Shown here piece by piece: positions 43,285-57,100 of a stretch of 64,000 bases of DNA. Below the pieces are notes generated by a model. The model worked only from the letters and a program-made list of their open reading frames with translations. It did no database searches and was not told the DNA's origin. Position 1 is the stretch's first letter, and each line of letters opens with the position of its first letter. Position numbers and translations under genes: made by a program. The stretch is from Rhabditoides inermis (Eukaryota; Nematoda; Chromadorea; Rhabditida; Rhabditidae), in NCBI GenBank assembly GCA_963966185.1, contig CAWZYM010000398.1:372001-436000 (forward strand). Reading direction: 5' to 3'.

Positions 43285-46200
43285 CTAGTGCATGTCGGCG
43301 CTGACAGCGCGAAGCTCTCCCGGCCGGGAAATCCTGGAAACATATTGGAATGTATTTTGAAAAAGAAGAAAAACCACACTCACTTCCTGGCGGCGGCTGC
43401 CTGTCGCGCGGCGTCGCAGCAATAGGTCGGCGAGTGGTGGACAGCGGTGGTGGTGGTGACAACAGTCGGAGAGGACACCTCGCTCGACTGCACCACGAAG
43501 CTCTTCTCGGTGGAAGACACCTCGTGCACCTGGTGCGCCGACTGGTGCGACTGGTTCTTGGCGACCACGAAGTTGTGCACCTGCGTCTGGTGCGCCGACT
43601 GGTGCGACTGGTTCTTGGCGACAACGTCGGTGGCGTAGGCGGACTGTGCGTGTGCGCGGGGAGAGAAGCGCGGCGCGGTGATGACCGGAGAGGTAGGCGG
43701 CACGAAATCCGGCTGGCCCCATTGCTGAAACACCAAAATGATCATCCTTCGAACGGCGTGGAGTCACCTTGACGAACTCGCGCACGCTCTTCACAACGCG
43801 CACGCTCTGGAAGCTCTCGGACGACGGCGACTTGGCGGCGGCAGCAATCACAGGCGATGCGATGGGGGTGCGAGGGGCTAAAAAGGATTCATGTCAACGA
43901 ACATTGGCAGTCGCGTACCGTCGAACGAGGTGTTGATGCGGATCGGCGAGCGGTTGGTGATCGAGCTGACCATGTGCGGGCTGCTCTGAAACAGAAAAAT
44001 CTCACATCTCTGTTTGTAAACGGTTTCCTATTTTTTTCAGTCTACGCCACCAACTACACGAAAATGTCCTCACTATACTTTCGTCCACTCGCTCACCCTG
44101 AACTCTCCGTAGCCGTAGGGCTTGGGTCGGATCTCGCCGCCGCCGAACTTGTGCAGCATGACGGAGACGGGTCGGGACGGCATCGACTCCTCCTCGTGCT
44201 CCCTGTGCGCCGCCTCGACAGTCGTCGACGACACGAGCGACTCGTTCGCGTTCTCGTCGATCGACGTCTGCACAAAACTTTTATTTTATTTTACGGACAA
44301 ATGTCTACCTCTACCTTGATCTGTTCGAGCACGTGCTCGATCTCCTGGTGCAGCGGCTTGTCGTGGTGATGGTGGTGGTGAGAGTGGTGCTCCTCGTGCG
44401 CGGCCACGTGATGGTGCTCGTCGTGATGATGATGATGATGGTGTTCCTCGTGGTGCGCCTCGTGGTGATGGTGCTGGTGCTGGTGAGTGGTGGTGGTCTC
44501 GGTGAACGTGGTGGACACCTCCTGCGTCTCGCGCGTCTTGTCCGAGTGCACGGTGGTGCCATGGATGGTGATAATGGTCTGAAACATTTCTCTCTCTCTC
44601 GACTTCCATTGATTGTTATCTTACCGATCCGTTCTCGCCCTTCCTCACGACGTCGCGCGACACCGGCTTCAGCGTCTCGCGAATGCGCGGGCCGCCCTTC
44701 GGTATGATGCGCACCTAAATTCAGAAAGTCACACAAGTCACACAAAGGGAGAGCGAATCAGAGCTGACCAGCCTAGCGGAATATTTCGACAGATATGAAA
44801 TAGGATTGTTGTCATTTCGTCTGACGAATCATGACCTGTAGTTTCCACCCACCTGTTCGTGCGTGACGTGCGCCGGCTGGTCGTTGTGCTGCTCGAGGTG
44901 GTGCGAGTCGGCGCGCGCCTCCACCCGACCGTTCACGTTCTCCACCTGCACTCCGTCATCGATGAGCGATACTATGCAATACACTCACATGAGTGGTGGT
45001 GACATGCATCGTGGTGTGGTGCTCCGCGGCTCCAGTGGAGTGGACGACGTCGTGCGAGTGCTTCTCCTCGTGGTCATAGTCCTCAAACTGCTCAGTACCA
45101 GGCAGCTAAATCATATGTTGGAACTCGATTATATATATTGTTTATCACCTTGATGTCGTGCTCCTCGATCTCTGTCTCGCACACGGACTCGTTGTCGCCG
45201 CATTGGCAGTGCTGCAATAATAATGACGTGATTTTTTTTTCGATTTCTTGTCACTCTGCGCTATGAAATGGTGTGCCATCGGCAGTTGAGCGAGCAAAGC
45301 AGAGCAAATAGGGTATGTATATTCAATATTGTTCATATCGATGTGTGCAGTCACCTCGACGGACTCGACATGCTGCACGCTTTCGAGGGGGATGTTCTGG
45401 TGCTCGCTCTCGTGATAGGACAGCTCGTGCACCTGCTCGTGATGATCGTGCTGCTCGTGCGCAACGTTCTCGTGCTGGTGGTGCGCCTCCTCCTGCTCAA
45501 CCGCCACCACGTCATAATGGTGCTGCGGCTCGAGCTGCTCGTAGATCTCAACCTCTGCGGGAACGACGTCGTAGAGATGGGCGGCGTCGGCCGGAACTGT
45601 GTCGTAGTGGTGGTCATGGTGCTCAGACTGGTGCTCGTGGTGCTCGACGTGGTGCCCATCGTGCTCGTGGTGCTCGTGGTGCGACTCGGTGACAGTCTTG
45701 GTGGCGTGCACTACATGCTCGGAAGTGGAGTGCACCTGAACAGATAGGATAGAGGGAGGAGCAAACAAAATAAAGCGCAGTGCAATTTGCAAATTCATTT
45801 ATCCTAATCACCAATGGAAATTCATCAGATATCATCATTCACCGATGTACCCTATCAATAACCCTAAACGTGCCTAGTCTACAGAAACCAATGCATAACG
45901 GTTGAATCAGAAGTGCGCAACCAGTACCTCCTCGTGCTTCTCGGCCGTCTTGGCGATCACGGCGTTCAGCTCCTGCTTGAACTCGTCCGCAGTCTTGCCG
46001 TGGGCATCGACCACCTGCGATTCGATAGGCGACTGGAAATAACTAATCAAATACTCCCTCTATCGACAGCCCACCTCCCAGTCTTTGACCGCCTTGATGT
46101 GAGCAGAGTCGTAGTGATAGAAGACGGTGCGCAGCGGCTTCACCTGAACAAAAAGCGTAAAGCGAGGAATTGATAAATTGGACGTACACATCCAGAGTCG

Positions 46201-48979
46201 TCCGAGTCGTAGTCAAAGTCGTCCGAGTAGACGGGCGCCTGAAGAGAGAACATTGCACAGATTTAGAATCTTTCAATTTCGGACTAATGAAGTGAAATCC
46301 TAAGCGTACCGGGTAGACGTCGGTGTTGTGGACAAGGCCGGGCGCACGCGGCAGCTGCGAGCTGCAAAACACCATGTCTGCCGGGATTGTGTGTGTGAAA
46401 TGCCAAAACACGTTCCCGTAGCAAAACTCGCGCAGCTCGCGTACACACGGGAAGAGATTAGTCTCCTGGATGTGTATTGATAACACACAATACCTGTGCG
46501 GGATGCGCGGCGAGAGGATCGGCTCGGAGAGCAGAGAGAGCTCGGACGGGTGCGACGAGATGCCGTCGTGCGCCTGAAAGATTGTGGAATAAAATTAGAA
46601 TGTCGAGTACTCCATGTTCCACGTCAAGTAATCAAAAAAGTAAGTATTCCATGTTGCACACCTGATCGAAGGCGTTGTCGATGAGCTCGTCGACGTCGGT
46701 GGCGGTCTTCTCGGAGTGCTTGTCGTAGTTGTAGTGGGCGGCCTCGACGGCGTGCTCGGTGGTGGTGATGGTGCTCGAGTGCACCTCCGCCTCCTGCGAC
46801 ACCTCGTGGTCCGCGAACTGAATGGTCAGTCACTGCGGAAACCATTTTTCGAAGTAGTTATTGAGCATTTTCAAATAGAAGTGGTTGAAGGATATTCGTA
46901 AACAGTTATAAAGGCATGTTGCAAAACAATTCATTTCAGAGGTAGTTGGATGAATATTTGTGCGAAATCACGATGTTAGATTGTTAGCACCAAATGATAC
47001 CTTCTCGACGAGCTTCTCGCACTTCTCGGCCACCTTGGCGACCTCTTCGTTGAGAGCCGCGTGCTCGGCCTCCATGTGCGAGTCGCAGCATTGGTGCCTC
47101 AACCATAACAGTACTTTTTTTTGATTGCATCAACTCACGAGTGCTTGGAGGCGTGGGAGACGACCGAGGCGGTCTTGTGCGAGGGCGCGTGCGACACCTG
47201 CGAGACGACAGAAGTGGCCTATAACATCAGAAGATTCTAAGGTAAGCGAAATCAATCGTTTACCTTGGAGGCGGCCTTGGACGCGATCCTCTCTGCCTTG
47301 AGAGTGCTGCACGACGACGCAGAGCTCTTCAAAGAACCATATCAGATAAGATAATGCTGATCGTCACAAACCACAGTGGTAGAGGAGCAGGTGGAGGAAC
47401 GGGAGGAGCAGGTGCTCTTGCTGCCCTTACTGGTCGCGGATGACAGCGAGGTGGTGGAGCTCTTGGACGAGGCGGAGCTCTTCGCGGAAACGGAGCTCTT
47501 GGAAGACGCCACCGAAGCGGGCCTCGAACCGTGCAGCGAGCCGTTGATGACAAAGGTCTCCTGGGCGACGGCCTGCGACACCTTGGTCGAGCCCTTAGAC
47601 GCCTGAATACGGTATTTTTATTTTGATGGCAACTGAGTCTACACACCTTGGAGGCAGCCGAAGCAGCGTGGCTGGGCGCGCGCGAGTGATGCGACGACGC
47701 GTGCGACGTCTTCGAGGTCTAAGAACGGCATGAATTCAAGCCATCCGCTGGCGCTCACCTTGGAGACAGCGGTCAGGTCAACGGAGGGTGCGCGGGAGTG
47801 GTGCGAGCGCTTGGACACCTCCGACGGGGCAGCGGACGCCTGAACGGATCGTGAGATCACGAAAAACTATCTATCGCGCAAGCACCTTCTTGGATCCCTT
47901 GACGGTGCTGGTCTCGGAGACGACCGAGGCGACGTCATCGGGAATGTGCACGCTGCGCTGCGACACCGACGACTTGGCCGAGATCGACGAGACGCTACAA
48001 TGGAGACGTGATGAAGATAGAACACGGGAATGCACCTGGACGCATTGGACTTGGTCGACTTGTGCGACACCTTGGACACGGCCGACGAGTCGGAAGCTTT
48101 CGAGACGTCCGACTGAAAGAACGTTCATTTATACCACTTGAGTCCTCCTACCTTGACCGTCACTCCGCTAGCATCAGACGCAACGGAGTCGACAGTGCCG
48201 CGGCGCCGGGCGATCGCCGGAACGACCTGCAAATATTGATTTACGTCATGTTATTGATTTTCGTCATGATAGTGATGATTGTCGGGAGCATGATTCAGCG
48301 TGGCTATCAGTAGCCTATCGCTGCTCGTTACGACCAGCATAAATCATAAAAAGACAGCTGTCGCGAAGACTGTGGGGGTCGATAGCGAAAGCCAAGGATC
48401 GGTCGGTAGTCTTTCAACGCGATGGACAACGAACGCTGATAAGACGCGCAGGCGATCGATGCAACACCGCAACATTGCGAAGAATAGCAAATTAGCACAG
48501 ATGACATCACCTCGACCTCCTCGACAATGACGTTGTCGGAGCTGGAGATGGCCATGCGCTGCACGCCTCCGGACAACGTCATCGAGTGCGACTGGAAACA
48601 AAGCGTACTCGAGAATAACACAAAAGTGCGCATCGAACTGTGCCATCCGTACTTTTACAATCTCACCTCGCTGGAGACGGTGCGGCTCTCAGCATGCGAC
48701 GACGAGTGGAACTCGCTGGAGACAGAAAGCTTCAGAGATGCAAGGGAGACAGGAAAATATGAAATATGACTTACCTATGCATCTCCTGATGGCTGCTCGA
48801 GTGCGACGAGGTGAACTGCGTCGAGCTCTGCAATCATGGTGTTTACAGGCTTTTGGCTATAATGCACTCACCACCTGGTGAGAGGAGGAGGACGACACGA
48901 ACTGGCTCGAGGACGAGTGGGTGACGGACTCGACGACATGGGATGCGCTCTGCGACTCGGAGTGCGACGACATGACCAT
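43285..48979 (-). CDS. large Ser/His-rich low-complexity protein
   Basis: Thirty exons chain in phase from the ATG at 48979 (directly after a TTTTAG acceptor) to the stop at 43285, giving about 1,146 residues. The main exons are 48979-48872, 47602-47372, 46817-46662, 45735-45355, 44578-44309, 44267-44097 and 43724-43384. The N-terminal third is Ser/Lys/Ala-rich with a recurrent VSKxSHxS motif. A short coiled-coil-like segment (about 360-450) carries Cys pairs. The central part (45735-45355, 44578-44309) is extremely His/Glu-rich with HHEHHEHDGHH-type runs. The C-terminus has a KNQSHQSAHQ direct repeat. No signal peptide, membrane segment or known domain was recognised. Composition suggests a structural or metal-binding intracellular protein, but that is inference. 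Many exons are 50-120 nt and phase 0, which suits alternative splicing. Two donors 6 nt apart (44309, 44315) are equally usable. Confidence 0.78.
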
Positions 48980-51184
48980 CTAAAACGCTTGCCCCCCTCA
49001 TTGCGCACACATTGTCATTAGAGAGGATAATCCTAGCAGGTTCATTTCCCGAGAGAGGTGCGCGCAATAATTGAGTAGCATAGTAATCGCGTACAAGTTG
49101 CAGTGGACTTCCTACTTCTCTTATTTCAAATGTTCTCTTTTTTGCTTCTTCTTTTTTGATTTAGTATTCACCATCTTGCCGACATTAGTCTCCGGCAGGT
49201 GGATCGGCGCGGCGAAAACCAACGCGAGAATATCTAGAATTCCAAATGTCAAATTGAAGAGAAAAAATTGGGGGAAGCCCACCGTCGGTGTCTTGAGTCA
49301 TCACGAGACGGCCGGCTGCTTACCTAAAATGTTTCTACATGTAAAAAAATAAGCAAAGCAGAACTTCGGTTGGCAAATTTTAAGAGTCGAAATTAAGCGC
49401 GGTGACAATGGATCTTGCGTGGCAACCGCAGCAGGCAGCAGCTAGCGGCAGATAAGGGCGCGGGAACAGCGCGGGCCGCGGATGGATCTTCGTCTTTCGG
49501 TCTCGATCAGCGATAAGGAGAAGCCCTGGGAGCGCTCCGACAAACGACACATTTGGAACAGCGATCGATCAAATGATTCGAGGGTGTCGGCGATGATATG
49601 GTCGTGTATTGTGTAGTCGCCGATAGTGGGAGGATAATTATTACGGAGGTGATACATTTTTTGTGTTAGTGCACCAAATAGTACTTTGCAAGTCCAAGAG
49701 GAGAGCAATCCATATGGTTATAATCACTTGTGAAATCCGAGTGCTGCAGCTGTATGTATGTTCTCGTGTTATGATTCTTTGCGACACCAAAGATCGCAAA
49801 CATGTTTATGAAATAGATTTCTTTCTTTCTTTTTCTTTCTTCTCCTCCGTTCTATCTTCTACTGCAAAAAGGAGAAAGGCCTCTTTCCCGCACCAGAGAA
49901 CACTGCATCGAATAGAGCGAGTTTCATGATAATCACTCGTTTTTCAACTATTTAATCGTCTATGACGTGTGTGGCATCAAGTAGGGCGTCCGGGTGGAGT
50001 GGAACAAGGAATGGGTCGATACGCAGAATCGCCTCCCCCTCTGCACGACCAATTTTCTACCGTATCGATGTGTTCTCGAAACTAGCTCGTCGATCGAAGG
50101 CCCTCACCAGGCCGGCTAAAGAAACGAAAAGAGTGTGGCTGGGGAAGAGAATCATACACATGACGCACGCTCTCACTGTCTGTTGTTCTCTCGAATTCCC
50201 GTTGTCTATCACCGTTTTCCGACCGCGTCGCAGCCGCGCCGCGTCACAGCCCACCCATAGACGAGGCGTTGTGATGTTCCCTTCTCTCAACATGTCTCGT
50301 TCTCGCAGTATTGCGCGCTCTCTATGTACCCTGCTTGTCTAATTCTCTTTTTTCATCCATTACCTCGTAAGCGCGCCTGCATGTCTCACTCTAACCTATC
50401 GCCGGCGGCCGCATTTCCACCACGAAATCACTAAATTTGCTTATAACTTTCTTCATAATTGATTTGCATATATGACATTATAGTTTAAAAATGCCTAAAA
50501 TCTAGTTCTTTCTGCTGGTGTAATCTTCAACATTGTACATGACTGTTCTCGCTATCAATTTTCATTTTCTTTTTTTACTCACTGGTCTCGTGCGTGTGCT
50601 ATACGGTTCAATAATAAGCAGTAACAACTTGTGATTTACACATTACGTTTGCGTACAGTTTTTTGTAGTATGTTTCATGCTTTCCATCACCGTTACATTG
50701 TATATATTTAGTTCATTATAAAATGTCATTGAGCGGTGTACGAGTCACGCCACGAGCTTTACAATGCCGCCCACATGAACGATATATTGGTTCGCTACGA
50801 TCAATGATACATTTCATTATCAATGAGTATCTGTTTCAGGAACTTCTCATTAACAACTTTAGAAGACTTCCTTCCCTCGTCCCCCTTGTATCATCAATAT
50901 AAGGTAATATTTTGACACCTTCTTGCTTACCTTCTTCTGCTCCACATCATTGTTTATGATATACAAAATGTCTGTATTGATTTTATGCATCATTTTCAGA
51001 CATGATTGACTCGTGCGATCGTCTTGGCCCCACTTAGCTTCACGTGAGTCACCGCTTGTCGTTCTATTTGATTCTGTTGTTGCTTGATCACAACATCTTC
51101 ATCGTCCGATTTCGATTATTGTGTGGTTAAATTTGTCGTTCTTTGTGTCCTTTATTCTGAAGTATATCACATGGTTTCAGAGAC
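48980..51184. other. divergent spacer
   Basis: Separates the minus Ser/His-rich gene from the plus AT-hook gene, so it should contain both promoters. AT-rich between 50.4 and 51.1 kb. No exon chain was supportable. The exon carrying the next start codon begins after a GGTTTCAG acceptor at 51180. Confidence 0.5.
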
Positions 51185-54100
51185 ATGAGTTCCGACCATC
51201 CGTTGACGGTTCGGACCGCGTCGATGCAGCGCCCCCCGCCCCCCGCCGGCCAACGTCACAGCGTCTGGGTGGTTAATGTGAGCATCTCATTTTCTATGTA
51301 TATTCTTTTGGTTTTATGGCATTCATTACATGAACTATGCGTGCTTTTCAGCAACCGCCCGGACCTTCGAACATCTACGTTGGCGCTAACGAGGAGGTTG
51401 TTGCGACGGATGGACCAAGGTATGCGTCGCGAATCACGCAAATCGTGCAATATTTACCGTTGTTAGTTCGTCGTCGCATCCTGCTCGTCCGGTGTTGACT
51501 CGCTCCGTCCCCGTCCCTCCTGCCGGCTCCGGCGCAGGAGCTGCGACTGCGAGACCCCCTGCTGGCTTATCAGCCACGCGTACCTTCTCTGTGAATAGAA
51601 ACCCCGTACCCGACCCGAGGTAGTGCATTTCATTATTGTTAAAGATTTAATGTGTTTGCTTTGCAGGGATGGTCCTGTTGATCCGAACGCGCCGCCGATA
51701 CGCAAGCGCGGACGGCCGCGCAACACCCTCATCAACATACACAACCCACCCCAGATTGGTCAGCCACTGCTCGCCGACAAGCGAGTCCGCCCGCCTCAAG
51801 CCACCCTGGTGCGTTTCTCAATCATGTTTTTTTCTGAATTTATATGATTGATGATTGTTAAACTTTCACTGTAAACATTAGTTGTACAGTATCACCATAA
51901 TAAAATAGCGATTAATTACTACCGTATTGTTCAGTCGGCGCCCACATTCGCTGACCTGCCTCTTCAACCAGGCGCCGCACGTGTGTACGCACTCGAACAA
52001 GAACGACAACAGGTAGCGTCGCGGTGTTGTTTCTCGTCACTGATCTCTCCCTTTCAGAAGCTGTCGGACAAGATTGCGGAAGCGTTTGAGCGCAAACGCG
52101 TCGCGTGGATGAATAACAGACGATTCGACGACCAGCTCATCAGCAACCCGCACATGGCCAAGCCACTGTACAAGTGCGTATTTGTCTATCTTCGTTTTGG
52201 ATTTTTTTACATGTATGTATGATCATCGTGTTATGGTTATTTTCTGTTTAATTGATTGTTAATTTTGCAGACGTCCGCCGGCGCAGATGTCGCGCGCTGA
52301 AGCCGAGTCGATTCGTCTCGGCTCCCGTCTCCTCAACAACGGCATCATAAAGCACAAAGACCACAATGACGCCAACAGCAATGAGCAACACGTGAGTCGT
52401 CTTTATTTTTTGTGGCTGTTTGTATACAATGTATATGTTCTATCATGTTAATGATAACTGTTTAGTTGGTGGTGCACATTCCGTCGACGTCGTCCAGCTC
52501 GTCTCCGGTGGTGGTGACGACCGCGGAGAAGAGGAGCGTGCCGCGCACCGTGTCGACGGGAGGCCTTGCCAAGGGCACCATTCGCCGCGCCCCGCCCCAG
52601 CCACAACAGCCCATCAAGTGCGTAGCGTCTTTCTTCTTATTCTTCTTTTAAAAAATGTTATCACGATATGGTTACAGCTACCCTGCCCCGCCTCCGATAC
52701 CGGTGGTGCGCGTGCCGCAGAGTCAGGAGGAGCGAGCGGCGGAGGCGCGCAAGTTGCACATTGCGGCGCGGGCGCACCAACGAGCCACTGCTGCTTCTAC
52801 ATCGGCAGCTTCTGCGCATCCGTCGAGAGCCACGTCACTGGATAAGAACGAGGTGCGTCATTCTGACAACACATTTGTTCTCAGCTCTCATCTCACATGA
52901 TAATTGTAGTTTTTAATTAAACAATTAGCAGTAGTCACACGATCATAGCGCAATGCGCAAACATCATCATAAAAAAATGAAATCATCATTATTAATTGTT
53001 TTCAGGAACACCTACTGTCTCCGAAGACGATTCAGTATGGCGACAAGATACTATCGCGTCTGCCAAGTGAGAAGGGCGTGCAGCGGTTCAAGGTGCTCGG
53101 CACTGCGCACTCGCCCGTCGCAGCCAAACAGCCCCACCGACCCCCCATCCACCCCATCGAGAGAATCATACAGAATGGGAGGATAGTCTACATCAAGGTA
53201 TGACACGGTCACATACAATCAAATGGTATATAATCAAATGATTAATCCAAATTACAATGATAGCGATATAATACAATGTACGTGTTTAGAAGCGTATGAC
53301 GGAGGGCGGATCGGCGGAGGGCTCGGTGGAGCCAGACTCGCCGTCGCCCGAACCGGGTGTCAAGCCTGATCAGGCACCGAGCACCCCGTCCCAGCTGCCT
53401 CCCGGACACGCTGTCCACTACACGCCCATGGTCCGCTACACCCAGACGCAGGTACTGCGTTCACGCCGTTTCAATTTGCCGTCATTCGCATGTTTCAGTT
53501 GCATACATCCACCCCGCCTGGAACGATCACGAGCAGTCTTCCGAAGAAGGTGGTGACGGCACAGGTGAGCACTCACACCTTTCCTCACTGGTTCATCCGT
53601 TTATTGTCTAGGTCTTAACCCCGTCTGGATGTACCGTTCCTGTTAGGATGGAGCTGCCAGTCCCCGCGCCGCCGCCCACGCAGGTATTGTGTTTGCTATT
53701 CGAGTAACGAAAATGGAGAGGCGCGACACACCCTACAGACTCATGATTTCTCGTCAGGTGCCTATGTTACCCGATCCTCCGCGTCGCAAGAACCCTCGCA
53801 AGGAGGCGCACCAGATAGACGACAACGACGATCTCGTCGTTGGCATAGTCGAACCGGAGCGCCGCATCCGCAAACCACCAAAGATCAAGACGCCAGAGGT
53901 ACAACTTTTAAACAGTTTTGTAACTGTGCTAAACAACTACTGCGTTCAGGAGCTGGCGGCACTGCAGGCTGCTCGCGAGGCCCGCGAAGCTGCCAACAAG
54001 CCCAAGCGCGGTCGGCCCAGGAAGGAACGCGATCCCAACGCGCCCGTCAAGGAGAAACAGGTGAGCAGTGCTCTAAGTGGAACGACTGTAACTGATTTCC

Positions 54101-57100
54101 TTGTAGCCGATAGGCCGCCCGCGCAAGCATCCCAAGCCCTCACCCGAAGAGTTGGAGGAGAAGGAGCGACGGAGGAAGGAGAGGGAGGAGCAGATGGCGG
54201 ATGTGAGTGAAAACGCGCGATTTGTTTTCATAATGTGTGATTTTCAGGCGAATCGCCGCTCGCGCTCGCGCAAGAAGTACGTCGGAGGACTGCCGTGGAT
54301 CAAGAAGAGGAACGCGGAGAAAGCGGCCCAGAAGGCGGCTGAGGAAGCTGCAGCAGCCGACAAAGTGGCGGAGAAGCCCGGTGCCCTCAATGCAACCGTC
54401 GACACGGGCTTGGAGGAGTCGGCACCGTCGAGTCCTGTCAGGGTGGTAGGCGAGGAGGAAAGAATCGAGTCGGACAACGAAGCCGCCCCGGCGCTCGACA
54501 TTGGCTCCCCTATTGCACTCGGCTCACCCGTTGCTCACGGAAGGTTCGTTCAAGCTACTGTTGATGATCATTTCAGTAGTAGTGCTCTATGTTTCAGTCA
54601 CATGGGCGATTCGACGGACGACGAGGCACCGCGTCTTGAGATGGCTCCTCTTCTCGAGCCGGAAGAAGTACACGAGGAGGAAGAGGAGAATGCGATGGAG
54701 CCGAGTTCGGAGGCTGACTACTCGTACGACGAGCCAATGTTCGAGATGGATCCGATTCAGCCGTCGACCGCCTCTACCGCCTCTCCGTCGCTCGTTGATG
54801 ACTCACCGGCAGTGGTGGCGAAGACAGCAGAGCCTGTCGCTCCCGCGATTGCATTGGAGGCGAAGGCTTCTGAGCTTGTCGTTTCTTCTATTGCAGTGGA
54901 TGCGAAGATTGCTGAGCCTGTCGCTCCCTCCATTGAAGTCGAGGCGTTGTCATCAGAGCCTCTCGCTCCCTCCACTGAAGTCGAGGCGATGTCATCAGAG
55001 CCTGTCGCTCCCTCCATTGAAGTCGAGGCGATGTCATCAGAGCCTGTCGCTCCCTCCATTGAAATCGAGGCGATGTCATCAGAGCCTGTCGCTCCTTCTA
55101 TCGCAGTGGCGAAGGCTGCCGAGCCTATTGCTGTTGTGGTGGAGGATGAGCCGTCGGCTGCGGACGAACACACCGCTCTCCTGCAGGCCGTGTTTGATGT
55201 GATCGAGAAGGAGCAGGCGGAAGAGAGGGACGCGGAGAGGATAGAGGACGTAGAGATTCCGCTCGAGGAGGAGCCGCCGGTGAAGCGAGCTCGTGTCGAG
55301 GAAGAGGCAGAGGCCATTGTGCGCGAGCTGACGCCCGAGCCAGTCGAGCTGCCCGAAGTGTTTGTCACGTGCGACGTCGATCTGTGCCGGACGGAGGAGC
55401 TGGAGGAGACTGCAGTCTGCCACGATGTGCGGAGAGAAGTGGAGGAGCAGAAGGCAGTCCACGCGCCCATCAACGAGGATATCGATGCGAGCTGTGCGTT
55501 CGAGAGGCCGCACGAGGAGCTCGGTTCGGAGACACTGCTTGTGGAGAAGGTGAGAAACTGTAGTGATTGCACTCCCACTAACAATTGTGTTCAGGTCAAC
55601 TCGTTGGCCGACCTGTCGTGCGCTGCGCCGACGGAAGTGGAGGATATCGATGTGAGCTGTGCGTTCGAGAGGCCGCACGAGGAGCTTGGTTCGGAGACAC
55701 TACTTGTGGAGAAGGTGAGAAACTGTAGTGATTGCACTCCCACTAACAATTGTGTTCAGGTCAACTCGATGGCCGACCTGTCGTGCGCTGCGTCGACGGA
55801 AGTGTACGAGGCTGTGGACCTGGCGTTCTCGAGGGCGGACGAGTCGGCAGAAGACGGCACGACGCTGGCTATTCCTCGCGTCGACCAGGAGGAGCTGTCC
55901 ACCAAAGCAAGCACCGATGTTGCCATCGAGATTTCGCCCGCGTTCTGCCTGCCCGAAGAGGTGGAAGAGTGCGAGCGCGTGTTTGCCGACGCTCATCGCG
56001 CCAGGGTCAGCGAGTCGATCAGGATGTTGCGCAGGGTGAGTCGAGAGAGAGAGAGAGGAGAGGAAATGGAGTTTGTAATGCGAATGTTTTCAGGATCTGT
56101 TCCGGCTGCCGCCATTTGAGGTCATCTTTGCTGCACCCGAAGGCGAGGAGGACAGGATTGACGCGCCACCAGCGGCCCCGACGAGGAGACAACACGAACC
56201 GGAGGTGGGTCTTTATCAGGGTGAGACAGGTGTAATCCTCGCTCGTACAGGTGTGCATGTCGGACGTGGAGGACGCGTCGCTGGCGCGCGAGTGTGCGGT
56301 GGCCGACACGATCGACCTGCGCCTCGACGAGTCGACTATCTGCAGCGAGGACAAGGAGGAGATTGTGCACCGCGACACGATGCGCTACGTGAAGACAGAG
56401 TGGGGAGTGGAGGGCCCGTTCCCGGCGGGACACGCGGAGGAGCGCGAGAGGGAGCAGAGGCTGGAGGCGGACACGGCGCGAATGGAGCGGAGACGGAGGA
56501 GACTCGCCGAGCTGGCCAATGGAGGACCGTTCAGAGACGAGGACGGATGGGACGAGGGAGACGCGCTCAACGACGAGTCAGTACCACTTTTCGATGTATG
56601 AAACAATGGGTTGCTTTCAGTTTGGTGGACGCGCAGTTGCGTCGCGATGTGCGAGATGCGGTGGACAGGAAGCAGCGGATAGTGAAGGCGGTGATGGATG
56701 GTGAGCCGGTGGACGAGATTGTGACCGAGGAGGAGAGCTGCGAGTCGCCGAACACCATGTTCGCCACGGGATCCCTCGTCGACAGACTGCTGCGGGAGAC
56801 GGAGCTCATCTACAACAGGGACCACCACGGCAAGGTGAGTTGGGAGAATGATGACGAAGTGCATCTGAAAAATACAATAATAATAATAATCTTGTCCTTC
56901 CAGATCCGCTCGTTTGTTCGTCGTGCGATCGACGGTCTTCTGTATGGCACCCCGTCTGGCAGCTTCAATCCCAAGGTGCCTAATCGATACATGACAGTGA
57001 CAGCGATTGAATTCGAGTGGGCCAATAGGGCGACTCTCGTGGGATAGTGTAGTTCCTACTTGTGCTCTGACGCTGTCCCCTGAAACGAATGACTATTGGC

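Noticed and set aside
55079..55678. 199-codon antisense frame (and 54757-55584 minus, 275 codons)
   Set aside because: Shadow of the repetitive AT-hook gene coding sequence. The Ser/Thr-rich translation reflects the repeat.
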